Of a stretch of DNA of 64,000 bases, positions 14,540 through 27,600 are shown one piece after another. Within the stretch, counting starts at the first letter, position 1, and every line of letters begins with the position of its first letter. The stretch lies in contig CM012955.1 in assembly GCA_000181795.3 (NCBI GenBank), positions 14,161,328 through 14,225,327 of the forward strand, read 5' to 3'. The notes beneath the pieces are model-generated. The model searched no databases and had not been told where the DNA came from. It saw nothing but the letters and a program-made list of their open reading frames with translations. The position numbers and the translations under genes are program-made. The DNA is from Trichinella spiralis. Taxonomy: Eukaryota; Nematoda; Enoplea; Trichinellida; Trichinellidae.

Positions 14540-17500
14540 GCTTTACAAACTCGAAGTGCAATCCCAACAGCGACGTCTCACGACGATGCAAATGTCTCAC
14601 AAATGAGCAGCTACAGTTTCGGACACAAATAATCGAAATGAAGTACGTTTATCTTTAGTCCATTTTCAAATAAACAATTGGGTCAAATATACTTTATCAT
14701 CAGAAGGTAAGTATTAAATAATTTACAACATGAATTAATTTTATCACTTAGTTAATCATCTTAATTAATTAATGGCTTTTTATAATGAAAAATATTTTTT
14801 GCTGAAAATATGAAAAAATAAAATTTAAAAATCTATTATTCAGACAAAGAATCAACAAATCACGTCGTGCAAGTTTATTTCTCAACAAAGAAGTTTTTTT
14901 TAATTTTAAACAGAAAGAGCGCGCGCAAAAACATGATGAGTAGCAGTTCGACCGTCCTCAGAATGTAGTGTGCCGTTTTGTGGCTCTTATTTATATCCGG
15001 CTATTAGACACCACGCCGGGTCTGGGGATCAGATCCACCATATAGGCCAATCAATTACCATCATTTCTGACAGCTGTCATCATGTGCGTGTGGTGCAGCG
15101 CTTCTGTGATGGCCGGTTTCCACGTTCTTATCAGCTCCTTCTGATGCTAATGACCACAACTGACCACCGAAACTGAAATTTCCACTGATTTAAATAGTAA
15201 TTTCTATGAAATAAAAATATTGGAGCAATAGTTTTCTGTGTAGAGTTGGAATGATAATTGCAAGTCTTATATTTTTGTACTATGAGAAAATTGAATGCAC
15301 TTTCGCCGCATCTTTTTGTTTTTTTCAAAACATTGTTAATTTACTATTTTGTTACTATTAGCTTTTTTGTTGTAAAACATTTAAATATATCAATTTTAAA
15401 AGAAGAAAAACTGAATTTTTTTCGAATTAGTCAGTATGTGCAATATCGTTAATAATAAAGTGGAAAAATTTTAAGATCATCACATTGCAATCTATAATAT
15501 TGTCAAAGTACAATAATAACTGTTTTTAAATTTAAGCTTCTTTTTGTATAGTTTAGATAACCCCGTATATATTTTACGATAAAAATCTTATTTACAGTAT
15601 ACTGTATATTATTCTTAGTAATTTTAAATTAAAGAATTTATTTGAAAAGCACAGAAAAGTAAGTTAAGCATAAAGTTAGTCACACGTAATGCATTAATTT
15701 AAAAAATTAATGCTAAATACATCTTCAATTAAAAAGAATTGCATGATTACTGTAATGTAATACTTATTTTCACTGATTTACTGTTAAAGCAGACGTTTGT
15801 CACGTAAAACGCTTGAAAGACGAAGTTTGCGATATTGTAAGTATTTGAAAGTTTTTTATATGAAATTTTGAATCTCATATTTTATTTTACTTTATTTTAA
15901 ATTATACTTTTTTTATTATGTTTTCATTTTTCTATTGTTTTTCTGTTTATTCTGTTTTCTTTGTACATTTATTCAGTTGAATCATCATAGCTTATATTAT
16001 TAGCAATATGCTGTAGGTAATCACAACGAATGCACATTTTAAAGCAGTTTTCCATGTAGTCTGTTCTGTACGTTGTGACAGTTTAAAATGATGGTTAAAC
16101 GTAGCTTGCATTTAAAATTGTTTTTATTGAATGCTTATTTTATTTTGATGTACCACACAAAATTACTTAAACCTTCAGTTAATTGAAATTAGTAAATTTT
16201 AAGAGATTTTAACATGAACTTAATGTGATAACTTCAGTTGATGTGTTTTTTGTCGCTTTTTAGCTGTCTGATTATAAATATAAATAGTTTCAAGGGGGAA
16301 ATTAGTAGTATTCACTGATAATTTGTCACTTGGCTCGTGGAAAATTTGGCAGCATTTTATATCTGATTTTTTATTATAATTACTGGCGATGCATCTTTCC
16401 ACTGTTTAATTAAGTGGGTGCAGTTTAGAGCACTATTTCGATTATTATGTCACGATATATACATTTTTTCAGTTGAAGGAAAGTGTGTTATTTTTCTTGA
16501 CAAGGACAAAATTCAAATCAGTCATCAATTGATTTTTCATCAGTATCATTGAAATGACGTCAAGTTTAAATAGCTGACCAAACTTTAGAAAATTCATTTT
16601 TTCCACTACTGTAGCAAAAGTTTGTTTTTTTTATAAATATGGTAATTTTATCATCTTTCTTCGAGTTTGAGATTTTTAATTAAATTTATTGTGTTTTGAT
16701 TTAGTGTACTCATTTTAATTGTCATTATTTTTATATTTTGCTTTTTTTGAAATTTAATTAATATAAGAGTACTTGTTTTTAAAATTGGTACAAATTTCCA
16801 CGAATGACCGTACTCTGTTTTCACATAAGCTAAAATGTACGACGATCTTGCTTTTAGTTTTCAAATGTAGAGTTTTACATTCGTATGATAATCTGAAAGT
16901 TCACAACGTATTTTCATATGTATTGTTTATAGCAAGTTCACTTTTTACTAGGTGTTCATAAATTATATTTACACATTCAGGATGTCATTTTATAATTTTT
17001 AAATAAGTGTTCTTGTACATGTTTAAGTTTTTTTGTGGTAGATATTAAACTTTAAGTACGTACAATTTTATTTTCAAAATTGCTTTAAAGAAATTGATGT
17101 TTCTAATGTTTAATTATTCTAAATACAATTCCGAGAAAATTGAAAACATTTTAAATTTATCTACAAGCTTGGATAACTGAATTCACGTGATCGGTTTTTG
17201 GCCGTTGCAGTGTACAGTACGTGATAATTAAGATCGTTGTGAAAAATTTCTTTCAATATGTCGGTAGATGATTTTCAGTTCTCTTTTGTTTAGTTTTAAT
17301 GCATCTTAATCTTTTTCATCATTTTAATATCCTGCTGCATTTTCTATTTATTGTTTTAATTTTGAATTGAATGAATTTCAGTTTAATTGCATTTGCATGC
17401 GTACTAATTTCTTTCGGCTATAGAATTGAAGATAACAGTTGTTCAGTTTTGTTGAAATCATTTGTAGTTCAGTTTTATTAGCATAGTTCTTTGTATTTTT

Positions 17501-18215
17501 GTGCATGTCTACCTTTTTTCAACTGACTGCCCTAATTTATTCCACTATTGTAGAGTTGGTAATTTAGCGTTTCATGTTTCATTTCTTTATGAATAGTTAC
17601 TTCTAATTGAGTAACGACACAGCAGTATTATTCGTTTTTTTACATAATTAATTTTCATAATTAGATTTGTGCAATTCGATGAAATTAATGAATGCAGTAC
17701 TTTTTTAGCTTCTTTTTTGGGGTTCTTTTGAGCAGTACTACGTTGAAAGACGTTTGTGTTTGCTGTTTTGTTATCAGTAATTTACAAAATGTATATAAAT
17801 ATTTATTAATGACTTTTTGTTTATTTAAATGCTGATTTATAATGAGATAAATGTGTTAGTTGTCTCTGTTGTGAATGTTAAATCTGTAACGTATCGAATC
17901 AGTGACCTCTTTGGACAGATTTATGAATTCACCTGAAAATGTTGCACATTAGTGAAGCATTTTTCAGTCATTCCTTGGCATGTATTTGTTCTAAATTCAT
18001 GCCATTCCAGGTCATTAAAATTGTTTGCGTTTTCCAGCGCAGGCCATCAGAAATTGCACCGTTTGCATCTATACCAGAAAATGTCATAATCAGTTTACGT
18101 TTATGCGAAAGAAATACAATTTCCAAATGCTAACTTGTAGCGAACAGCTTTCTGAAATAGATAAATATATGTATAATGCAAACACACACGTGCACACATA
18201 TACATATATGTATAC
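14540..18215. other. AT-rich DNA with a GC-richer island at about 14,920-15,180
   Basis: The stretch 14,920-15,180 is clearly GC-richer and more complex than its surroundings (contains GAGCGCGCGC and CACCACGCCGGGTCTGGGG). Its 68-codon frame at 14,970-15,176 has no recognisable domain, so it may be a promoter island, an unrecognised RNA, or a repeat fragment. To the right, the plus strand becomes strongly T-rich, as in plus-strand introns or UTRs of this genome. No gene recognised. Confidence 0.35.
18208..18215 (+). repeat. Left target-site duplication of the hAT element
   Basis: The octamer ATGTATAC directly precedes the left terminal inverted repeat and is repeated exactly after the right end (21049-21056). 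An 8-bp duplication is diagnostic of hAT-superfamily insertion. Confidence 0.95.
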
Positions 18216-21048
18216 CAGTGTTTCTCAACCAGGGGGGCGCGCCCCCCTAGGGGGGCGTAGGAAGGTTCCAGGGGGGGCGTGAGAAGTAAGAATTTTTAGT
18301 CCTGCAGAGGTGTTTGAAATTCAGCTTGGTCTACTTCAGCTAAATTTTAACCGCCTATTTTTTCTGGTCATCTTAGTTTTAGCTTAACCGCGTCAGCTGT
18401 GCGCAATTTATAATTTCCCTTTGCACTAAAATCGCCTTTCGAAATTCACCTGATGTGACGAGAGACGTGAATAATTTTTGAAAGAGGCATATACACGATA
18501 TTTATCAAACTGATAGAACAAAGCCGTATTTTGTCTAATGGTGGAAACAAGCAATGCGGTAAAAATTTCGCCTGAAGTCGACCATCACACTTTATTTTCT
18601 CATTCTTTCCTTCATTCGACATCGCGGCAACACCAACTTTTGTCTCGTGTGTGCATATATTTGCTGTTTATTTGTTTCAGTTTTCAAGAGATTTTGTAAT
18701 ATCAGTTGATTTCAGATTGTCTGAAATCACATCAATTCAGGTTTGGTTTTTTCCGCTCCTTTTATTCTTATCAGTAATTAAATCTCCCACTATGATTATG
18801 GTTTTTAGCTTGGCTACTCATAATCGTGAACACAACGGTTTTATTACATTTCGCACCACGGTTGTTGCTTATAGAGTTTGTTATTATTTCCAATAGGCAA
18901 GTTATTTATTAGCGTACTGCTATGTACCACGAAGACATCCAGTTGGTAAACGAGCTGCGAAAACTAGTTAGATCGGATTATCCATACGACAGGCTGGAAA
19001 AGGAGGAAGTTAGTTAGTTAGCGTCTGTGTATATTCACATCATCAATAAAGTTATATTGGACGTTGGCGTGAAATACAATACGTACAATGGTGTCGAAAA
19101 AACGCAAATATGATGCAGAGTACATCAAATACGGCTTCGTGGCTATTGAAAAAAACGGCGTTGAAGTGCCACAATGCGTTGTATGCCTTGATACATTCAG
19201 CAATGATGCTTTACGGCCAACCCGACTGCAGCGGCATTTGCATCACCGCCATCCTGAGTTATCAAAAAAACCTGTGGAATACTTTTGCGCTGAAAGAGAT
19301 TCCCTTTCTCAAATGAGACTTGAGAAAAAAGTCAAGTATAATCAGGAGACTGTCAAGGCTGATAAGAGCATCATATGAAATAGCCATGTTGATTGCCAAG
19401 AATAAGAAACCACATACTATTGGAGAAAATCTTGTTAAGCCCTGCATTGTGAATGCAGTAAAGATTCTGCTTGGGGATGACATGGCGAAGCAATTTAAAA
19501 GTATTTCTCTTTCTGATTCAACAGTTAAACGCCGAATCGATGAATTAGCTGATGATATAAAACAGCAAGTTCTTGAAAAGGTAAAGTGTTCTCCTTTTTT
19601 TCCTATAAGTTGTGATGAGCCACAGACCAGGCAAACTGTGCACAGCTCATTGTATACGCACGGTTCATTGCAAATAACACAATTGAAGAAGAACTACTTT
19701 TTTCTGAACCACTGAAAACTACAACGAAACGAGCTGATGTGTTCCAAGCCGTGTCACAATTTTTTGAAGTAAATGGCTTGATGTGGGAAAAACTTGTTGG
19801 TGTATGCACTGACGGTGCACCCGCAATGCTTGGCTCTCGGTCTGGCTTTGTGAAGATGGTCAAATCAAAAAACCCATCTATTTTTGCAATGCACTGTGCA
19901 ATTCATCGGCAGGCTTTGGTCGCTAAAACTTTGCCTGATGATCTCAGAGAAGACCTTAATTTTGCCGTGGAGGTTGTCAACTATGTGAAAAGCAGTGCAT
20001 TGAACACTCGATTATTTGCGTCACTCTGTGAAAGTTTGAATGCTGACCACATGGCACTTCTCTATCATACAGAAGTTCGTTGGTTATCAAAAGGAAACAT
20101 GCTTGGTCGGATTTATGAACTGAGAGAAGCAGTGGCAGAGTTTTTGGAGCAACGAGGAAGACGCACAATGTGTCGAGCTTTCAAAAGTGAACATTTTCAG
20201 CTTAGCCTGGCATATCTTGCAGATATTTTTGAAGCACTGAATTTACTGGATTTGAAACTGCAAGGAGCAAACGCGAATGTTATGGCTCACTATGACATTG
20301 TTCAAAGCTTCATTGCAAAAATTTCCTTATGGTTAAAACAAGTTGAAAGAGGAAATTTGACATGGTTTTCAAGACTCAACGAGCTTTTCAGTGATAAATG
20401 TATCAGCGAAGATTTGAAAAGAAAAATAAAAGGGCACCTTAGAAGCCTACAAGATGAGTTTTTTTACTATTTTCCTGACGTAGAACCTGAAAACCTGATA
20501 TATAAACTTGTGAGGAATCCATTTTTAGTTAATGTCGAAGACCTTCCACACGATCTTCAAGAAGAAGCCATTGAACTGCAATTCAACAGCTTAGCTAAAG
20601 ATAGCTTTGAAAGTATGCCATTAGAAAACTTCTGAGTGAAGTTACAAGCAGAATATCCTAAATAAGTTCACAAAGCTTACGTATATTGATTCCTTTTTCC
20701 TCAACGTACCTTTGTGAAACGGGATTCTCAGCTCTCATGACGCTTAATACGCAACATCGAAACAGGCTAAACGTTGAGAGCGACCTGCGATGTACCTTAT
20801 CACCCACTCCACCAAGAATAGACAACTTAGTCGCAAATAAGCATTGTCAATATTCTCATTAAATTTTTATTGTGAATCATTCAGGAATGTTTTACTGTGG
20901 AAACTAGCTTGGCTTGATGCAACCATGAAGCAAAATGTTGCTTTGCGTACACTGAATACATACCGTACTACTTTTTATTAGAGAGGGGGCATTAACTGCC
21001 GAACTTTTATTAAGGGGGGCGTGCGCTGACACAGGTTGAGAAACACTG
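18216..21048 (+). mobile_element. hAT-superfamily DNA transposon, 2,833 bp, ends intact
   Basis: The element starts with CAGTGTTTCTCAACC and ends with the exact inverse GGTTGAGAAACACTG, a perfect 15-bp terminal inverted repeat, and is flanked by a perfect 8-bp target duplication. The sub-terminal regions are rich in runs of G, including two overlapping palindromes at the left (18232-18247 and 18242-18255) and GGGGGGCG near the right end; such motifs may bind transposase. The interior encodes a BED-finger transposase resembling the ZBED5/FAM200/SCAND3 type, now a pseudogene. It lies in AT-rich DNA upstream of the LARP4 gene. The intact duplication argues for fairly recent insertion; the broken coding region shows that this copy is not autonomous. 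Confidence 0.95.
19088..20862 (+). pseudogene. Broken hAT transposase (BED zinc finger, ZBED5-like)
   Basis: The N-terminus MVSKKRKYDAEYIKYGF precedes a BED-type finger (C-x2-C ... HLHHRHPE). The catalytic core follows, with SLSDSTVKRRIDEL, the GVCTDGAPAMLG segment, MHCAIHRQAL, and HTEVRWLSKGNML. The C-terminal hAT dimerisation region (GFSALMTLNTQHRNRLNVE and the PPRIDNLVANK end) can be read up to a stop at 20860-20862. At least four lesions interrupt it: a frameshift around 19,365; a one-base loss just after the SCDE catalytic segment near 19,618; an in-frame TGA at 20633-20635 where relatives have tryptophan; and another frameshift near 20,660-20,680. It encodes no full protein now. The family would cut and paste its element through DDE-type chemistry in the nucleus. 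Confidence 0.93.
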
Positions 21049-21056
21049 ATGTATAC
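21049..21056 (+). repeat. Right target-site duplication of the hAT element
   Basis: Octamer ATGTATAC immediately after the right terminal inverted repeat, identical to 18208-18215. Confidence 0.95.
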
Positions 21057-24000
21057 TAAATTGTTATGAAGTAATCGTTAGTTTTTCTCTGTGCAAGCTT
21101 AACAGTTGCACCGAAAATTTAGAATACTAATGCAATTAGTTATTGATTGAATTTAACGTAAATAATGAATTTAAATTGTTAATATTTGCGACACACACAG
21201 ATGGGTCTACATTTTTAGGCCCAAATCTTTAGCATCATTCGAGTGTTGCTGTCAGAATTTAGCACTAGTTTAAAATTTGTTTTCTGTGTTGTATAGAAGA
21301 AAATTATTCATTCACGTGTAAATATTTTCGATGAGCTTTGGTTTTGCATTTAGATTTTTCATAATAGAGTGATTTTGCAAAAAAAAATATGCATGCAGTT
21401 GAGGCTATCAGCGGTCCGAAGGTAAGTTGGGCGGTTTAGTTGACTTTTCTTTTTCCAATCTTGAGTCGGTTTTTATACATTTTCCAAAACAGAGTCGTCT
21501 ACTTGATTTCGCAATAGGTCGGTTGTAATGCGATAATCAAATTCGTCATTCGATATGAATTGTTTGGCATAGTGCAAATTATTAATGTAAGTTTTCTGTA
21601 CGATATAAGCGGTAAGCTTTTTCAAATATTTTCTTGAAATATTGTGAAACATTATTGAAAAAGTCGTGTTTAAGATTTTAATTGTTGATAACAGATTGCA
21701 AAACTGTGGTATAGAACAGAATAAACTGTGCGTTTGTCCGGTCAGAAAAAAAATCCCGTATTTAATATGCATATTTGTTAATAATAAGCATTGTTGTATG
21801 ACTATTATTCTGAATAATTATGAAGTTTTACAGTTCCATCTGTTGGTAATATTTGAATATGATGAAATTAGTGATTTATTGGTGAAAAATTCACCAATGC
21901 ACGGCTTGAGGGGCGATTTATTGACTTGGTTCGACATGCGGCAGTTCAAAAGCAATACATTGTGCAATCTTCATGATTTGTAACTTTGTTATCTAACGAA
22001 ATGCTGTTGTCAGTGAGCTGTTGCGTATATACTTTTCAAATGGTAGAGTTCTTTTGTCTTTTCATGCAGAATAGCCGTGTCTCATTGAATAAATCTCGGC
22101 GTCAAATTAGTTTTACTTTTTAATGATGCAGTAAGTTTTCTTTCTAATGAAATGAATAATCTTTAAATAATCATTTGTGATTTATCTAAAATCAAACTGA
22201 CCATGCATTTCACTATCATGCGTGCTGTATTAGAATAACAAAGCAGAACCTAAAATGCAGTAGTAAAGGTAAATTGTTTTCATTAATTTAAGTGATAATT
22301 TGCATTTGAAACATGGGAAATTCTTTGAATTATTTGCATTGAAAATGTAAAAGAAAGATCATACTATTTTGATAAATGCTTGCATTTGCATACTAACTAT
22401 ATACGTATGAATGACGATATGTAGTTGGTTAACATGGACGGAAATTTACTTGGGAGCAATTAATATCAAGGTATTTTGCTGTGCCGTTGCTTGTTAAGTA
22501 CAACATTCAGTGGCAAATAATGCTTATAAAAATTGCGTAGATGTTGAACACAAACTTTTTAAAATAATGTTTCATTTTTTCTTCAGCTTTATTTTTTTAG
22601 AGGAATACTTTATGGTTAGATTGAAGTATGCATCACATGTATAATTCTATTAACTGGAAGAGTGTAGTTTGATTTGAATCTTTTTTTACAGTTGAAGCGC
22701 ATTTCCATTATTTATTAGTATGCAATACATTTAATTCAGGGTTAAATATTAAATTTTTTTGCCTCAGCATACGGCAGTCATTCTGTTTATTAAATCGACG
22801 ATCACATTTCTGTTGCATATTGATATTTAAGATTTGGTATCAGATGATGTTTATCATTAGTAATATATTAGTAAAACTGACGACTAGCTCGTTTAGTTTG
22901 TTTGCGAATGATTCATCTATATAAAATTGTCTGATGGAAACTTCCTCTTTGACTTGAAGATATTGAGAACTTGAGCTATTTAAAATAGCTGCTAAAATGT
23001 GATAATGTGTTTAACAGCGTGTCATTTAGAGAAGGTTTGGCTAACGAAATAAATGTAAATAAATAAATATATATAATGTGTGTGCGTGTGTATTACGTGT
23101 ACTTTGATTAAGCTTAGTGCATTGTTGAAGTGACAATTTTTGTTCGAAGTGCAGAATAAACAACTGTTTAGCGGTAGTTAATGAAATGATAATAAAGTTG
23201 GTAGTAATTGTTGCGATGTCAGTTAATAATTCATGCTGTGATGATATCTGTTGTCATTTTGTTGTTATATGTGTTCAGAGTTTGAGAAATTGGCGTTCCG
23301 CTTGAATTTCTATAATCTTTTCAAAATATTTAAAATGTAAATACAAAGAAAAAATTTATATTTCATCGAAATATTTATGAATTATTGAAATTGAAAGAAA
23401 TTAAAAAATATTTTAGTGATAGATAAATTTCTTCTTTTTAAGTGTTGTTAATTTTATCTTTTTTTTTGAATTAAATATCATTTCAATTGTAGTAAATAAA
23501 TAGTTTGTTACACAGAAATATCCGTATTGATATCAAGACGAGACTTGAATTTTGAAGTATTGAAAGTTACTTTTGAATAAGAATTTTCAGTTATAGATGC
23601 GTAAATTTCAGAAAAATTGCATTGTTAGTTTTCATATAGGATCGCAAATAAAATAAACTGGCATCAAATTATATATATATCGTTCGTTTAATATTTAATA
23701 TTGCTGCTATTGATGATGATAATAAAAGTAATAGTAATAGCAATTATACTAATAAGAAATAATAGTTCTCTTTTCATTTTCTTCTCATATACGTTTCTGG
23801 CATTTACCGGCACTTGGCATGTCACTCCACTTATCAGTCAGCTGTTCGTAATTATTAGCGTTGGCATTAGCCATTGCCATTTAACCGGTCTGGATGATTC
23901 TTGCGTCGTTGTCAGTGGTGCTTTCTAGTAGCCGCCAGGTTAAGTTTCTTAGCTGGCTAACAATCTTAAATTTGCTCTCTCTCTCTCCTCCTTTTCCACG

Positions 24001-24169
24001 TGTTTTATAGAATTGGGTTTGGAAGAGTGAAGAGAGCGAAATGAATAGGCCATATGTGCAGGCGCGTTCGAATAATGACGACCGCTCATAAATTGTATGC
24101 AGCGGATTGATGAGCGTGTGGACATAGTCCATTTTGATCATAGCGTTAAGTGTGTGTTGTGTTCATTCA
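21057..24169. other. AT-rich, T-biased DNA; no certain gene
   Basis: Plus strand rich in T with only short frames, resembling intron or 5' flank of the plus-strand LARP4 unit. The only exon-like item is the candidate at 21389-21421. A (TA)n tract lies near 23,670. Confidence 0.35.
21389..21421 (+). CDS. Possible alternative first coding exon of LARP4-like gene
   Basis: ATG followed by 10 codons (MHAVEAISGPK) and an excellent donor, CCGAAG|GTAAGT, in phase 0. This is a GC-rich island in AT-rich DNA. The next certain LARP4 exon (36388) also starts in phase 0, as does the product of the 32597-32706 exon. The short sequence could therefore be an alternative start exon spliced over about 15 kb. 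It may equally be a non-coding exon, since ATGCAG just inside could serve as an acceptor, or chance. Confidence 0.25.
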
Positions 24170-24690
24170 CTGATTTACTGCCGCTTGATTCCATCGCTCT
24201 CTCTCTCCTTCTCTGTTGCTAATTCTCCTCACTAGCAGCTAGCTGGTTAGGCTGCTAACTTTCGCCGTGTCTCTCATTCATTGAACTCAACTGATTCGTT
24301 CGTTCATTCTCACACCAACTTGCTGCTCGCTTGCTTGATTCTTCTTCTTCTTCTTCTTTCATTCTCATTTCATCCACCAACTAACTACCGCTCCGCTGCT
24401 TGGAACGAACACGCTTTTCCAGCTTACTACTAGCTTGCTTCGTCGAACGACGACATTAAGCAGCAGACGTTAGTGGGGCCGTCGTTGGCTGTGGACGCTG
24501 CTAGTTGGTGCCGTGCATTTTGCTGATTTTTCGATTTTCTCTCTTGATTTCCCTTCGCAAAGCATAGCTGTTGGTCGTCGGATTTGCCGCCTGGGCGTCC
24601 AATTGTTTTGTTGCCAACAGAATCATTTTTCCCCTTTTCCATTTTCGTCCGTCGGTCATTTTTATCCCCCTCTTTTTCCCTCTCTTCACG
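24170..24690 (+). promoter_or_regulatory. Candidate promoter / non-coding first exon of LARP4-like gene
   Basis: About 500 bp that is much more pyrimidine- and GC-rich than its surroundings, with CT and CTT runs, ending in a strong splice donor (TTCACG|GTAAGG, donor at 24691). The first following acceptor that leads to coding sequence is at 32595-32596. No TATA box is evident. It is proposed as the 5' UTR exon because it is the nearest exon-like block upstream of the start codon; there is no transcript evidence. Confidence 0.4.
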
Positions 24691-27600
24691 GTAAGGCACA
24701 AAGAAGATTGCATTTATTATTTCATTTTATTGAACTTGAATCAATTTGAAAATCAGTTTATTTTCTAATTCTTATCGCATTACTTTAATGTTTTATTATT
24801 CAATTATCACTTTAATATTATTTATATGAACAAGAACAAAATATATATTATATATATATACATGTATTTTAATATTATTATTTTGTCCATTCTCGAAGTG
24901 AAAATTCTTTTTGTTATTTTTTTATCTCGACAATCAATATTAGAAAGTTTTTTCTTTTAATTTTTAAATTCAATTAATTTTCTCTTAAACTCTTTCTTAT
25001 TATCATTTAATTGTTACACTGAAACATATGATAAAAGCACATGTAATGAAATGGAAATTTTCCTAACATGCTTAACTGGACATTTTTAATTCAATTTTTC
25101 TGATAATAATTATTTTAAAAATAAATCATATTTTTGAAATTGACGTTTTAGTTTTTCTGTAAAAGAAGATACTGAAACTGTTACGAACAATTTGATTAAT
25201 TGGTGGTACAAATTGGCGGAACAGTATGAATTGTTTTTTATTCTTCATATTTTTTCTTGTACTGATTTTTTTAGTTTTGATGCAATTTTTCTACCGGTAA
25301 TAGTTCAGCTTATTTGTATTTATGATTATATATTTAGAATGGAAAACAAACTATGAGATGTGTAAAACTAGCTCGATCATGTATGTATGTGCATGATCAA
25401 TTTTAGCGTTGAATTGCCGAGGGGATTCTCAGCTTAGTGTAAATTTGAAAGCCATCATTATTATTATTATTTATCAGAAATAAGATGAGAAATAAAAATT
25501 GTTTCGTGATTTTTTTTAAACTGCTTTACATATCGCGTTCAAGTGCAAAAGCAGTGGCGTGTGTTTTTTCCCTTTAAGTTGCGGAAGTTTTAATTTTGAT
25601 TTTTATTATTAACAACAATAACGATGATGACCACTGTGAAGAGATGTAGATGACGATGTTGAAAATTGTTTCATAAAAATTATTTCATATATATATATAT
25701 CTGTGTAGAGATTTAAATATTCTATTGAACAAGAAGAAGAAAAAGAGTTGTTTATTGTTCGATTAGAAATTGTAAACGAATTGTGAAAGTCTGTTGTATA
25801 GTGTTGTTTGTTTGAGCTTATTGTGAAGATGATTTTCAGCATTCGAATCAGCAATGTTCGGTTTTTTTCCAGGCGAGATTTTGCACAAATTTTCCACAAA
25901 TTCAATAATTGTACTTGCTAGTTTAATTTTTTTATATTGTTGTTTACTTTCTGTTTTCTTCTGAAAATTAGCATAATTTTTAGCTTGTTCCTTTTAGCCG
26001 GCAAAATTAGTGCTTGCTTGTGCTCCAATGCATTGAATACAGTTTTTGTCAGTGGTTTTTCATTTCTGTTTACACCATTGTACTTGTGTACACAAGGTGA
26101 ACTGTTGCTCGGTAGTACATTTGACGTTGTACTGTAAAATTTGTAAAGTGTATAAAGAAGAAAAAAAGATTAAGTCCATGGGTGGTGGCAGGGATAATGG
26201 TGAAAGAAACTTCCAATCTTACGAAAAACTTAAATGTGCAATAATCACACTCTCATTAAGGTTGTTAATGAATATAATGATATCTTATTTAATGTTGTGA
26301 TTTATTTTGCATTGTAAAGCTGTTTCACAAAAAAGTACATACTAGGATAGAACAGTTATTTTACATCTGTCCAAATTGTTAAATTGGACTGTAGATTTGT
26401 GGAGAAGAGATTGTCGTTTGTACAATGGTGTAGGAAATGGGAGGGAGAATTTTTTTTTCAATTATGTAGTGTTATTTTAATTAATTGGTTAATTAATGTT
26501 GTTGTTGTTGTTGTAATGTGGTTGCTTTTTGAAAAAGGTGAGAATATTTGACATAACCTTATAAAGATGTGAAGTAGTGACGATGATGTTCTGGTTGTTT
26601 GTTTGTTTGTTTACTTGGTTGGTTGGTTGGTTGGGTCAGTAGAAGTGGCTTTACTCTTCAGACACGGTGGAAAGCAGTTGAAAAATTTTTCAAATGCAGC
26701 TGTTATAAATTCGAACGCTGCGTTGTTTGTGATTGGCCAGCATTGAATTCTCTCTGGTCACGTGAACTTGTTTACGTTCTCCAAGTTCTGGTATGTTGTG
26801 TTATTTGGAAAAATTAATAATTAATAATAATTTGATTTTAATATTATATTGTGCCCTGTTTAGAATTAATTAAGGAAAATTGAATTTTTGAAGATGGAGT
26901 TTTCTTTTTATTCCCCATTTATTATTCATTATCTCATTTTTACCGATGAAATAATAAATGTGATGTGTGAAAAAGGGTGGAAATTGTGATGGATCGATTT
27001 GAGATTTTAATCCGTCAATGATGAACGATTGGTACAACAAGGCGACGGTCATCGTCATTTGGGTTGGTCGTTTTTCTTGCTATAAAATGCCCGCTCTGCT
27101 CGTGTCCCATTGACCGCAACAATTTTCTGACAATTCAAACTGCTCGTCAGGTTCAAGGCTAAATTATTCAACTTTCATACAAAACTGGTTCATTTTTAAT
27201 TTAACATTAATAACAACAACGCAAACAAATTGGAAAATATTCAAATTTATTATTATTATTATTCGTAATTTATTTCCATATTTGAATATTACTGTACGTT
27301 TTTTTTGTTTTGTTTTATTTTTCTTCATTTCAAATTCTCTTCACTCATTTCACCAAACAACTACTGTTTATCATTCAATTTATCAGTTTATCTTTAAAAA
27401 AAGAAAATTTCTTTTTTTTAATGTAAAGTTACTTTTATTTTAATATGCTTAATTAATTTTTTTTTGTTAAATAATAAATGAAAAATTGATCGACTAATTG
27501 AAAGAAAGATTATTGGTTTAATTTTGCATTATAGAAGGGTGGGGCGATTGGTTGATTGCGTTCAGTTGGTCGATAGTTGTTGAAAATCTGCTGAACACAA

